Translations under genes and position numbers: made by a program | Shown here: positions 17,032-25,786 of the stretch, piece by piece | Layout: the number at the start of each line of letters is the position of its first letter | How positions within the stretch are numbered: the stretch's first letter is position 1 | Assembly: GCA_963849005.1 (NCBI GenBank) | Contig: CAWKGC010000019.1 | Span: 618,090 to 682,089 of the forward strand | Reading direction: 5' to 3' | Length of the DNA: 64,000 bases | From: CAWKGC01 sp963849005 | GTDB taxonomy: Bacteria > Pseudomonadota > Gammaproteobacteria > Burkholderiales > Usitatibacteraceae | The notes under the pieces: generated by a model | The model's input: the letters and a program-made list of their open reading frames with translations, nothing else | What the model was told of the DNA's origin: nothing | The model's database searches: none

Positions 17032-17805
17032 TCACTGGGTCGCGGTAAGCCCGCCGTCGAGGTAGAGCACCTGGCCGGTGACGAAGTCCGAGGCGGGCGA
17101 GGCGAAGAACAGCGCGGCCCCGGCGATGTCCGCGGGCTGCGCAACTCGCCCGAGCGGGATGCGTTCCAGCAGGCGCCGGTAGCGTTGCTTGTCCTCGAAC
17201 CATTTCTTCGCCGCCTCGGTTTCGACCACAGTCGGCGCGATGCCGTTCACGCAGATGCCGTGCGCGGCGAGCTCGCCGGCGTGTTGCTTGACCAGCATCA
17301 CCAGCGCGCCCTTGGTGGCGCAGTAGGCCGAGTAGCCGTTCTGCGCCATGCCTAGCTGCGCGCGCACGGACAGGAGGTGGATCTGCTTGCCGCCGCGGGC
17401 CGCCGCGACCTGCCGCTTTGCCACCGATTGCGACAGGAACATCGCCGACTTGAGGTTGGTGCGGTAGATCTCGTCAAAGGTCTCCTCGGTGACATCGGCA
17501 TGCTTCTGCTCGCGGTTCTTGCCGACGCAGTTCATCAGGATGTCGATTGCGCCGAATTCCCTGGTGACGCGCTCGACCGCCGATTCGATGGCTTTCACGT
17601 CGGTAGCGTCGAGTGACAGTCCCATGGCGCGGTGGCCCGAAGCGCGGAGCTCAGCCGCAAGGCGTTCTGCCTTTGCGCCGTCGCGCCCTGCGATGGCCAC
17701 TTGCGCGCCGGCTTCCGCATAGGCCTTGGCGATGGCTGCGCCGATTTCCCCGTAACCGCCGGGGAGGAAGGCTGTCTTTCCTGTCAGTTTGAAAGGGTCA
17801 GGCAT
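17032..17805 (-). CDS. Short-chain dehydrogenase/reductase
   Basis: 257 residues of the classical SDR family. The cofactor motif is LPGGYGEIG, slightly off the usual TGxxxGIG. Further marks: NCVGKN (NNAG-like), Ser in LLSVRAQ, YSAYCATKG with the catalytic Tyr and Lys, and a GQVLYLDGGLTATQ tail. An Asp-free 'AGRDGAK' after beta-2 would suit NADP(H), but this is a weak guide. The partner SDR at 17978 is on the same strand, separated by a 133-bp inverted repeat region. Both may belong to the sugar or polyol cluster that follows. Confidence 0.87.
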   Translation of the reverse strand: MPDPFKLTGKTAFLPGGYGEIGAAIAKAYAEAGAQVAIAGRDGAKAERLAAELRASGHRAMGLSLDATDVKAIESAVERVTREFGAIDILMNCVGKNREQKHADVTEETFDEIYRTNLKSAMFLSQSVAKRQVAAARGGKQIHLLSVRAQLGMAQNGYSAYCATKGALVMLVKQHAGELAAHGICVNGIAPTVVETEAAKKWFEDKQRYRRLLERIPLGRVAQPADIAGAALFFASPASDFVTGQVLYLDGGLTATQ

Positions 17806-17830
17806 CGTGAGTCTTCAGGATTTGGATTGG

Positions 17831-17963
17831 AACCGCCGATGAACGCCGATGAACGCCGATAAGACATTGATAGCTGGCGGCTGCGGCAATCGATCGAGTT
17901 TCCCCGGCCAAAATCGAATTTGATTTTGGGTTTATCGGCGTTCATCGGCGTTCATCGGCGGTT
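17831..17963. repeat. Long inverted repeat between two SDR genes
   Basis: Perfect 32-base arms at 17831-17862 and 17932-17963, each made of tandem GATGAACGCC-type units (CCGATGAACG twice). Between them lie 69 bases with a smaller palindrome AAAATC/GATTTT. It could fold into a very stable hairpin or be a small mobile (MITE-like) element; no coding frame is seen. Confidence 0.8.
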
Positions 17964-17977
17964 AATTCTGCTCTTTC

Positions 17978-18721
17978 CTAATCCATCAACAAGCCACCGT
18001 TGATATCGACGACCTCGCCGGTGATGAAACCGGCAAGGGGAGAAGCGAGGAAGCGCACGACGTGCGCGAACTCATGTGGTTCGCAGAACCGCCCGACGGG
18101 AATCGTCGCCAGCAAGGTGGCACGCTGTGCCTCGGTGAGCCCTTGCGTGACCATCGGCGTGTTCACGTAGGCGGGGGCAATGGCATTGACCGTCACGCCG
18201 AAAGCAGCGGACTCGCGCGCCAGCGAAAACGTGAGCGAAGCGAGCGCGCCCTTCGAGGTGGCATAAGCGGTCCCGGCGGTGAGCCCCCCGGTCTTCGCGG
18301 CGAGCGAGGTGACATTGATGATGCGCCCCCATTGCCGCGCCTTCATGCCGGGCAGCACCGCCTGCGCAAGGTAGAACGCCCCATCGAGGTTGGTGGCGAG
18401 CACGCGATGCCATTCCATTTCCGTGGTCGCCTCGGCCTTGTTGTTGGTGAGGATGCCGGCGTTGTTGACGAGCACGTCGATCACGCCAAAGTCTTCATCG
18501 ATCCTGGTGACGGCGGCCTTCACCGCGGCGGCATCGCCGATGTCGAGCGCCACGCGCAGCGTTTCGCCAGACAGACCCTGCGCCGCGGTTTCGAGCCGCG
18601 AGGCATCGAGGTCCACCATCACCACGCGCGCACCGTCTTCCAGCAGGACTTTCGTCGCCGCGAGGCCCATCGTCCCTGCTGCGCCCGTGACGAGCGCCGT
18701 CTTTCCGGAAAGGGGAGTCAT
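17978..18721 (-). CDS. FabG-like short-chain dehydrogenase
   Basis: 247 residues, classical SDR: VTGAAGTMGLAA cofactor loop, VVMVDLDAS after beta-2 (the Asp favours NAD), NNAG motif in DVLVNNAGILT, Ser in INVTSLAAK, Tyr-Lys in TAYATSKGA, and the C-terminal GEVVDINGG. It probably oxidises or reduces a hydroxy or keto group on the substrate brought in by the neighbouring ABC transporter. The gene lies 17 bases after livH on the same strand and is likely in its operon. Confidence 0.88.
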   Translation of the reverse strand: MTPLSGKTALVTGAAGTMGLAATKVLLEDGARVVMVDLDASRLETAAQGLSGETLRVALDIGDAAAVKAAVTRIDEDFGVIDVLVNNAGILTNNKAEATTEMEWHRVLATNLDGAFYLAQAVLPGMKARQWGRIINVTSLAAKTGGLTAGTAYATSKGALASLTFSLARESAAFGVTVNAIAPAYVNTPMVTQGLTEAQRATLLATIPVGRFCEPHEFAHVVRFLASPLAGFITGEVVDINGGLLMD

Positions 18722-18738
18722 GGCTTGATTCTATCCGC

Positions 18739-19662
18739 TCAGGTGTCGAGCACGCTCTTCTTGCCGAAAAGCCCGCGCGCACGGAAGGTCACGACGGCGA
18801 TGAAGAGCAGGTACATTGAAAGCAGCGACAACTCGGAAGCGTAGGCGCCGGTGAGCCCGACGACGACGCCGACCATGATGCCGGCCACCACCGCGCCCCA
18901 GAAACTGCCCACGCCGCCCAGCACGATGATCAGGAACGCGGGCACCAGGGCATCGACGCCGACATGCGGGCGGATACCCCAGATTGGCGCCATGATTACC
19001 CCCGCAACCGCCGCGAGCGAAGTGCCGAGCGCGAATACGCCGAGGCGCAGTCGCGAAAGGTTGTAGCCGAGCGCGCGCACCATCTCGCTGTCGTGCGCGC
19101 CGGCCTTGATGATGGCGCCCACTTTCGTGCGCTCGATGAACAGCCAAAGCGCGAAGATCGCGGCCACCGCAAAGGCGCAGGCGAAGAATCGGTATTTCGC
19201 GTAGATCAGGTCGCCCAGCAGTACTGCGCCCGAGATGACGTCCGGTACGGGAAGCGTTTTCTCGTTCGAGCCCCACAACAGCCGGATCAGCTCCTCGATC
19301 ACCAGCGCCGCGCCGAAGGTGAGGAGCAGCCCGTAGAGCGGATCCTTGCCGTAGGTGCGGCGCATCGTGAGTTCGAGCAGCATGCCGAACAGCCCCACCA
19401 GCAATGGCGCCACCAGCAGCGCAATCGCATAACGCGATCCCAACGGCAGCTCCATGTACCCGGCCATGGGCCCGGCAAGGAAGCCGACGTTGGGCGCGAC
19501 CAGGAACAGCGCGACATACATCCCGAGGGCGAACAGCGACCCGTGCGCCAGGTTGATCACCTCCATCACGCCCACGATCAGCATGAAGCCGAGCGCGATC
19601 AACGCGAACAGCAGCCCGAGCGACAGGCCGTTGACCAGGTGCGGGAGGAGGTTGGCGATCAC
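18739..19662 (-). CDS. livH: Branched-chain-type ABC transporter permease (LivH)
   Basis: 307 residues, about eight membrane segments. LivH family marks: GLSLGLLFALIALGFMLIVG at the N-terminus, VINLAHGSLFALG (the conserved NxAHG loop) and LGGVGSFWGAVVAG near residue 245. It works with LivM (24803) as the heterodimeric channel of a HAAT-type importer. It begins one base after the end of the binding-protein gene (19664-20974). The transporter is split: binding protein and LivH on the minus strand, LivM and ATPases on the plus strand. Confidence 0.92.
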   Translation of the reverse strand: MIANLLPHLVNGLSLGLLFALIALGFMLIVGVMEVINLAHGSLFALGMYVALFLVAPNVGFLAGPMAGYMELPLGSRYAIALLVAPLLVGLFGMLLELTMRRTYGKDPLYGLLLTFGAALVIEELIRLLWGSNEKTLPVPDVISGAVLLGDLIYAKYRFFACAFAVAAIFALWLFIERTKVGAIIKAGAHDSEMVRALGYNLSRLRLGVFALGTSLAAVAGVIMAPIWGIRPHVGVDALVPAFLIIVLGGVGSFWGAVVAGIMVGVVVGLTGAYASELSLLSMYLLFIAVVTFRARGLFGKKSVLDT

Positions 19663-19663
19663 G

Positions 19664-20974
19664 CTACTGTTCGTACGTCGGCGTGGCTTCGTAGGACTCC
19701 AGCTTGCAATTGAGCGGCGCCTCCTTGTCCTCGCACTCCTGCGGCGTGGCTTCGGTCATGATCCTGAAGATGTCGTCCTTCTCCGCCGGCTTGTCGTTGT
19801 AGGACGCCATGTAGATGGTCTGTTGCAACTGGTGGGTGGTCGGGTTCATGTACGCATCGAAGGCCTGCATGCGGTCCCTCGCCGATACCTTCAGGTTCTC
19901 CAGTTCCTTGATGATCTTGATGTTGTTGGTGGAGCCGGCGCGCTCTGCCGCACGCAGCAGTTCGCGCGTGCCCATGTAGCCGTTGTAGTAGACGTTGCCC
20001 GGCACCTTGATCTGCACGCCGGGGTAGGCCTTCTGGTAGGCGGCGACGAATTCCTTCACGCCCGGCAGGTCGAGCCTCCAGTACCACGTGGTGCCGAACA
20101 CGCCGAAGATTTCCTCCGGCCCGAGTCCATACACGTCCGGCCAGTCTTGCTGGTTGTTGATCCAGGCGACCGAGTTGTTCATCTTCATCTGGACTACTTG
20201 CTTGCGCAGCGCCTTGATGTCGTCGCCGCCCACCGCGGTGGCCACAGCCGAGGGCTTCAGCTGCTGGATCTTCAGCAGGTAGGCGCTGAAGTCGCGCGTG
20301 TTCTGCGGCACCAGCATTTCCTCGATGACCTTGCCGCCGTTCGCCTCGATGATGGCGCGCGTCGCCTTCGACGTGTTGTGGCCCCAGACGTAGTCGTTGG
20401 TGAGCAGGATCCAGTTCTTGCCGTTCACTTTCATCGCGTTCTTGACGATGGCGAGCGCGAAGTTGGTGCCGTTGCCGTCCCAGACGAATTTCACGCGGTG
20501 GCAATTGGCGCCGGCCTCGGTGGGCGAGCTGGAGTTGGTATTGAGATAGATGCAGCCGTACTTCTGCGCCACTTGCGAGATCGCATTGGCGACACCCGAG
20601 TGCAGCCCGCCGATGAGGAAGGCGACTTCGTTCCGCGTGATCATGCGTTCGGCCACGCGCGAGCCGGTGGCGGGCGTGGTCTCCGTGTCCATGTGGATCG
20701 CTTCGATCGGCCTGCCGAGGAGCCCGCCCTTCTCGTTGAACTCCTTGATCGCGAGCGAGGCGCCGAGGCGCTCCATCTGGCCCGAGGCCCCGTACTGGCC
20801 GCTCGCGTCCATGCAAAGGCCGATCACCAGCGGCTTCTTGCCTGCCGCCTGCGCGAAAGCCTGGTTGGCTTTCCACGGGCCGTAGAACGTGGCGGCACCC
20901 GTGCCGAGCGCGATGGCTTGCAGCAGGCTGCGGCGTTGCTTCGAGACCGGCTTGTCTTTCTTGTCTTCGTTCAT
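19664..20974 (-). CDS. Periplasmic substrate-binding protein of the liv-type transporter
   Basis: 436 residues with a twin-arginine-like leader (KQRRSLLQAIALGTGA) ending NQAFAQA, then a type I periplasmic-binding fold: KPLVIGLCMDASGQYG, DTETTPATGSRVAERMI, FLIGGLHSGVA. It is closer to amide/urea or polyol binders of the LivK-like group than to true leucine binders, judged by length only. The start has GGAGGAG eight bases upstream. The sugar-kinase and dehydrogenase genes upstream suggest the ligand may be a polyol or sugar acid rather than an amino acid; this is inference. Confidence 0.9.
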   Translation of the reverse strand: MNEDKKDKPVSKQRRSLLQAIALGTGAATFYGPWKANQAFAQAAGKKPLVIGLCMDASGQYGASGQMERLGASLAIKEFNEKGGLLGRPIEAIHMDTETTPATGSRVAERMITRNEVAFLIGGLHSGVANAISQVAQKYGCIYLNTNSSSPTEAGANCHRVKFVWDGNGTNFALAIVKNAMKVNGKNWILLTNDYVWGHNTSKATRAIIEANGGKVIEEMLVPQNTRDFSAYLLKIQQLKPSAVATAVGGDDIKALRKQVVQMKMNNSVAWINNQQDWPDVYGLGPEEIFGVFGTTWYWRLDLPGVKEFVAAYQKAYPGVQIKVPGNVYYNGYMGTRELLRAAERAGSTNNIKIIKELENLKVSARDRMQAFDAYMNPTTHQLQQTIYMASYNDKPAEKDDIFRIMTEATPQECEDKEAPLNCKLESYEATPTYEQ

Positions 20975-20996
20975 TTTCTCTCCTCCTTCTGGACGT

Positions 20997-21899
20997 TCAG
21001 CGTTTGACGATGGGGGAACCGATCAATTTCTCCTGCGCTTCGATCATCGAGGCAAGCAACTTGTCGCCGAGTCCGAGCGCGACGGCCTGGGCGAAAGACT
21101 GGTGGACGCTCTCGCCGACATGGCTGGGGACGGGGAGCGACTCGGCAAGATGGGTGTAGTAACGCAGGTCCTTCGCCGCGTTGACGATGGAGAACTTCAT
21201 GCGCGTGAGGTCGCCTGCCACGGCGCCCCCGGCGACCATCTGGAAGATGTTGGAGTTGAGCGCGCCCTGCGAGACCACTTCGAAGAGCTTGTCGAGCCTG
21301 ACCCCCGCCTTCGAGGCAACCGCGAATGCCTCGGCGATGCTGGCGACGATGGTGAGCGCCATGAAATTGTTGACGAGCTTCAGCGTGTGCCCGGCGCCGG
21401 GCGGGCCGACGTGGAAGATGTTCTCGCAGAAGGCGGCGAGCACCGGCTTCACCGTGGCAAAGTCGGCATCGCTCGCGCCGACCATCGTGTTCAGGCGGCC
21501 TTCCTCCGCCTCCTTGGGCGTGCGGGCGAGCGGGGCGTCGATGAAGGTAGCGCCCTTGGCGGCGAGCGCGTCGCGCGCTTTCGCAGTCGAGCCGGGCTCC
21601 GCGGTCGAGGTATCGATGACCATGAGCCCCTTCCTCGCCACGCCGAGAATGCCGTCGGCGCCGAAGATCACTTCTTCGACTTGCGGCGAGCCCGTGACGC
21701 AAAGGATCACGACATCGGAGGCGCTTGCGACTTCGGCGTTGGTCTTCGCTTGCTTCGCGCCCGCGGCGAGCAGGTCGGCGGCGCGCGCGCGGTCGCGATG
21801 TACCTTGAGAGTCAGCGGGAAGCCCTTGGCGATGAGGTTCTTCGCCATGCCGTGGCCCATCATGCCGATGCCGATGAAGCCGATGCGGGGATTGCTCAT
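20997..21899 (-). CDS. 3-hydroxyisobutyrate dehydrogenase-family oxidoreductase
   Basis: 300 residues from the ATG at 21899. It opens with the NAD-binding loop IGFIGIGMMGHGMAKNL, followed by DTSTAEPGST (substrate Ser/Thr), DAPLARTPKEAEEG and GAGHTLKLVNNFM with the catalytic Lys. The family includes 3-hydroxyisobutyrate dehydrogenase, tartronate semialdehyde reductase and other beta-hydroxyacid dehydrogenases; the true substrate is open. Its start overlaps the stop of the IolC-like gene by four bases (TCAT on the plus strand), so the two are translated together. Confidence 0.9.
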   Translation of the reverse strand: MSNPRIGFIGIGMMGHGMAKNLIAKGFPLTLKVHRDRARAADLLAAGAKQAKTNAEVASASDVVILCVTGSPQVEEVIFGADGILGVARKGLMVIDTSTAEPGSTAKARDALAAKGATFIDAPLARTPKEAEEGRLNTMVGASDADFATVKPVLAAFCENIFHVGPPGAGHTLKLVNNFMALTIVASIAEAFAVASKAGVRLDKLFEVVSQGALNSNIFQMVAGGAVAGDLTRMKFSIVNAAKDLRYYTHLAESLPVPSHVGESVHQSFAQAVALGLGDKLLASMIEAQEKLIGSPIVKR

Positions 21900-23842
21900 T
21901 TGACTGCCTCCAATATCGTTGGGAATGCGGACTCGCGGCGCGCCTCCTCCCAGAGGGCGCCGATGTCGAGGTAACGTTTCATGACGGTCTCGACGACGGC
22001 GCGGTCGGCCATGCGCCCCGAGAACCATTCGGTCGCGGCGTCGGCGAAGATCGAGCGGCCCACCGCGAAGCCGCGCACCCAGCGGCTGCGCATCGCGGCG
22101 GCGAAGCTTTCGCGCAACTGGTCGTCCCCGGCTTCCATGCCGAGCACCAGCACGCCGCGGCAATGCGGGTCGTGCCTGTCGATCACGGCGTCGATCGCGT
22201 GCCACGCGGCGGCGTCGGTCGCGGGCGGCAACTTCCACCAGTCGGGACGGATGCCGGCCGCATAGAGCGCCTCGAGCGCGCGTGCCACCGTCTTCGCGTC
22301 GTTGCCGGGTCGGTGCGGCGGGATGATCTCGAGCAGGAGCTCGTGGCCGGTCAGCGCGCAAGCCTGCGGCCAGCGCGGTGAGGCTTTCCACTTGTGCGTC
22401 GCGCAGCGGCGCCGGATCGTCGGCGTGGAAGAAGGCGAGGCACTTCACGACGTGCTCGGCGGGCCAGGTGCGCAGCTGCAGCCCGACATTACTGCCGCCT
22501 TCGAATTCCAGCGGCACCGAACCGGGCGCTTCCACGGGACGCGCCACCCACCAGCCCTGGCCGGTGAGCCTGGGCAGCGTGGCCTCGCCGTAGCGGTCGT
22601 CGAGCAGCACGCCGGCGGGGACATTGCGGCCCTCGTTGGCTTCGATGAAGGCCTGCGCCACCAGCGCCTTGAAGTCGGCGATGCGCTCCAGCGGCGCGCC
22701 ATGCGCTTCGGCGATGAGCTCCAGTTGCGAGCGATGGTCGAAGGCAAGGATGTGCAGCGGCGTGGCGATCGGTGAACGCGTGGTTGCGCGATGCACATGC
22801 TCCAGTTCGCGGTCGAAACGCAATTTCGGAACGGTGACGCCGCGCGCGAGGAAGGCTGCAGTTCGACCCAGCTGGGGATGGCCGGCGCGCAGCCGTGGCG
22901 CGAGACCACCAGCGCGCCGCAGGCATTGGCGAAGCGCAGGCTTTCCTCCAGCGGCTGCGCCGCGCAGCCAGCCGCGCAGCAGCCCCGCCATGAACGCGTC
23001 GCCCGCGCCGAGCACGTTGAACACCTCGACCGGGAAGCCTGCGGCAGCCACGCCGTCCTCGACGCGCCCCGGGATCTCGCCGGGGAAGGCGACGCAGCCC
23101 GTCCGCGCCGCGCTTCAGTACGATGAGCGCCGCGCTCTTCTCGCGCAGGCGGCGCAGCGCGGCGAGCGTGTCGTGCGCACCTCCGGCGATGCGAATCTCT
23201 TCTTCGGTGCCGACGACCAGGTCGCAGGCGGGGAGGATGGAGGCCATGCGCCGCGTGACTTCGGTGGAGGCCACGTAGCGCGCCTCGCCGTCGCCGGGCG
23301 CGGCCAGGCCCCACAGCACCGGGCGGTAGTCGATGTCGAGGATGACGCTCGCGCCGGCGGCCTTCGCGAGCTGCACCGCGCGCTCGCAGGCGGCAAAGGT
23401 GCCGTCCTGCGAAAGGTGCGTGCCGGAGAGCAGCAGCGCGCCGGCGGCCGCGATGACGGCGCCGTCGATGTCGCTCGGCGCGCAGCCCCATGTCGGCGCA
23501 GTCGTGGCGGTAGAAGATGTGCGGGAAGGTATCTGCGTCGCGGATGGCAAGGAACACGAGTGCCGTGAGGCGCTTTTCGTCGGTGGACACGTTGCCGACA
23601 TCCACGCCTTCGCGCGCGAGCGTCTCGCGGACGAAACGGCCGTTGTGCTCGTCGCCGACGCGCGTGATCATCGCCGCCCTGAGTCCGAGGCGGGAGGCTC
23701 CGACGGCGGTGTTGGCGGGCGAGCCGCCGAGATACTTGGCGAAAGTCGAGACGTCTTCCAGCCGGCAGCCGAGCTGCTCGCCGTAAAGGTCGACCGCGGC
23801 ACGGCCCAGGCAGGCGACATCGAAGCGGCGCTCGCCGGCCAT
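21896..23842 (-). CDS. iolC: IolC-type sugar kinase fused to DUF2090 aldolase-like domain, several frameshifts
   Basis: A PfkB carbohydrate kinase (5-dehydro-2-deoxygluconokinase type) joined to a DUF2090 domain, the usual proteobacterial IolC fusion of about 640 residues. The kinase shows FDVACLGRAAVDLYGEQLG, YLGGSPANTAVGASRLG and the catalytic GAGDAFMAGLLRG. DUF2090 shows ILAFDHRSQLELIAE, VLLDDRYGEATL and the end IRPDWWKLPPATD to RYLDIGALW. At least five indels break it, near 23,480, 23,100, 22,960, 22,850 and 22,370. In inositol breakdown this kinase phosphorylates 5-dehydro-2-deoxy-gluconate and the tail domain is aldolase-like. No iolB, iolD, iolE or iolG is seen nearby. Confidence 0.82.
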
Positions 23843-23844
23843 GT

Positions 23845-24717
23845 TCAGTTGCGCGTGGCCGCGCTTCGTTGCCCGGCGGGCTTGCGCGCGTTGCGTCCGG
23901 CGGTCTGGTAACCGACGCTCACCACCAGCGCCTGGGCGAGGCACATCGGTTCCACCAACGAGCGGAACGGCCGGTCGCTGTGGTCGCCCAGGTCGAAGGC
24001 GAGGCTGGCCGTGCCGTGCAGCGGGCTCATCGGGCTGTCCGTGATCACCACCACCGGCACGTGGCGGCGGTGGCAGTCGGCGGCAAGCTCGATCACTTCC
24101 GGGGAATAGTTGCGGAAGCTCACCGCGATCAGCACGTCCTTCGGGCCGATGCCGCGCGCCTGCTCCTGCAGCATGCCGCCGACGCCATCCATGAGCGTCA
24201 CCGGCAACTCGAGTTGCGACAGCGCATAGGAGAGATAGCAGGCGACCGGGAAGGCGCGGCGTTGCGCCAGCACATGGATGCGCTCGGCACCGGCCAGCAG
24301 CTCGACCGCCTGCTCGAGCAGCGCGGGCTCCACGTGGTCTTCGAGGTGGGCGAGGTTGGCGACCGAGTCGGCGACGAATTCCCGCAGCACCGAGGCCGGG
24401 CGCTCCGCCGCGCGTCCCTTGCCGCGGCGCAGGCCCTCGATGCGTTCGCGGTAACTCGAGGAGCGTTCGAGCAGCCGCTCGCGGAAGACCTGCTGCATGT
24501 CGCTGTAGCCGGAGTAGCCGAGCGCCTGCGCGAAGCGCACCATCGCCGACGGTTGCACGTCGACCTTGGCGGCCGCGGCCGCGACGGTATCGAGCGCGAC
24601 ATCCTGGGGGTGGTCCAGGGCGTAGCGCGCGATGCGCTGCAACTGGCGCGAGAGGTCCGGGAATCGCTGGGCGATCTCGTCCTTGAGTTGCTGGAAATTG
24701 GCGGCGCGCGGGTCCAT
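23845..24717 (-). CDS. RpiR/MurR-family transcriptional regulator
   Basis: 290 residues from the ATG at 24717; a longer frame upstream would cross the divergent promoter region. The N-terminal HTH_6 domain (about 1-80) includes QRIARYALDHPQDVAL and VQPSAMVRFAQALGYSGY. The C-terminal SIS domain (about 125-260) binds phosphosugars: ERIHVLAQRRAFPVACYLSY, DVLIAVSFRNYSPEVIELA, VVVITDSPMSPLHG. RpiR proteins commonly govern inositol and sugar-phosphate genes, which fits the adjacent iolC-like gene two bases downstream. Paired palindromes lie just before its start. Confidence 0.9.
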   Translation of the reverse strand: MDPRAANFQQLKDEIAQRFPDLSRQLQRIARYALDHPQDVALDTVAAAAAKVDVQPSAMVRFAQALGYSGYSDMQQVFRERLLERSSSYRERIEGLRRGKGRAAERPASVLREFVADSVANLAHLEDHVEPALLEQAVELLAGAERIHVLAQRRAFPVACYLSYALSQLELPVTLMDGVGGMLQEQARGIGPKDVLIAVSFRNYSPEVIELAADCHRRHVPVVVITDSPMSPLHGTASLAFDLGDHSDRPFRSLVEPMCLAQALVVSVGYQTAGRNARKPAGQRSAATRN

Positions 24718-24730
24718 GGCGAGGTGATTA

Positions 24731-24772
24731 GAACAAATGTTCTTGCAAAATGCAATACTAGAACGTATATTC
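24731..24772. promoter_or_regulatory. Paired palindromic operator in the rpiR-livM divergent gap
   Basis: GAACAAATGTTC (24731-24742) is a perfect GAAC-N4-GTTC palindrome. GAACGTATATTC (24761-24772) is an imperfect copy exactly 30 bases on, about three helical turns. TGCAAAATGCA lies between. The gap is only 85 bases and serves both transcripts, so this is the likely RpiR site. Confidence 0.6.
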
Positions 24773-24802
24773 CCGACACCGAAACGCTCGCAAGACCGAT
24801 AG

Positions 24803-25786
24803 ATGATTGCAAGCACCGCGCGAACGCCCCTCGTCACGCCCGCCATGCTGGCGACTTTCGCCTTGCTGGCGAGCGCGCCCTTGTGGGTGAACAAGGTGGG
24901 CCTGTATCCCTACCTCGCGCTGGAAATCATGATCTGGATGATCTTCGCGCTCGGCTATAACCTGCTGCTGGGCTACGGCGGACTGCCTTCCTTCGGCCAC
25001 GGCGCCTTCTTCGGTGTCGGTGCCTACGCCTTCGGACTCCTGCAGCTCAAGTTCGGCCTCGGCCTCGTCGCCGGGCTCGCGGGCGCGGTGCTGGTTGCCG
25101 CGCTGGCGGGCGCCGTGGTGGCGGCCTTCATCTCGCACCGTCGCGGCATCTACTACGCGCTGCTGACCATCGCCTTCGGCCAGGTGCTGTGGTTCATCGC
25201 CTTCAAGTGGCACAGCGTCACGGGCGGCGAGGACGGGCTCCTCAACATCAAGCGCGCGCCTTTGGAGTTGGGCTTCGCCACGATCCCGCTCGACTCCAAC
25301 ACCGCGCTCTACTACTTCACGCTGGCGATGTTCGTGCTGGTGGTGGTGTTCCTGTACCGGCTGATCCACTCGCCTTTCGGTCGCGTGCTCCAGGCGGTCA
25401 AGCAGAACGAGGTGCGCGCCGCCTTCCTGGGCCACCACACCTGGCGCTACAAGTTCACCGCATTCGTGATCTCGACCGCCGTCGCGGGGATGGCCGGCGC
25501 GCTCTTCGCCATGGCGCAGCAGTCGGCCTATCCGAACGTGATGAGCCTGCACAATTCAGGATTCGTGGTAATGATGGTGCTGATCGGCGGCGGCCTCGTG
25601 AGCTTCTGGGGGCCGGTGATCGGCGCCGCGTTCTTCATCCTCGCGCGCGACCTGCTCGGCGCCTACACGGAGACTTGGCTTCTCTGGTACGGGCTCACCT
25701 TCATGGCAATGGTGCTGTTCAAGCCGGAGGGCATCGCCGGCATCTGGCAGTCGATCCGCGCGCGCAGGGCGGTGGTGGCGACGTGA
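24803..25786 (+). CDS. livM: Branched-chain-type ABC transporter permease (LivM)
   Basis: 327 residues with 8-10 membrane segments. LivM signature: GYNLLLGYGGLPSFGHGAFFGVGAYAF split around residues 52-78, then YYALLTIAFGQVLWFI and LIGGGLVSFWGPVIGAAFFI. It forms the channel with LivH, which is encoded 5 kb away on the other strand. The stop overlaps the GTG start of the first ATPase gene (GTGA), showing tight coupling with livG. Confidence 0.92.
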   Translation: MIASTARTPLVTPAMLATFALLASAPLWVNKVGLYPYLALEIMIWMIFALGYNLLLGYGGLPSFGHGAFFGVGAYAFGLLQLKFGLGLVAGLAGAVLVAALAGAVVAAFISHRRGIYYALLTIAFGQVLWFIAFKWHSVTGGEDGLLNIKRAPLELGFATIPLDSNTALYYFTLAMFVLVVVFLYRLIHSPFGRVLQAVKQNEVRAAFLGHHTWRYKFTAFVISTAVAGMAGALFAMAQQSAYPNVMSLHNSGFVVMMVLIGGGLVSFWGPVIGAAFFILARDLLGAYTETWLLWYGLTFMAMVLFKPEGIAGIWQSIRARRAVVAT

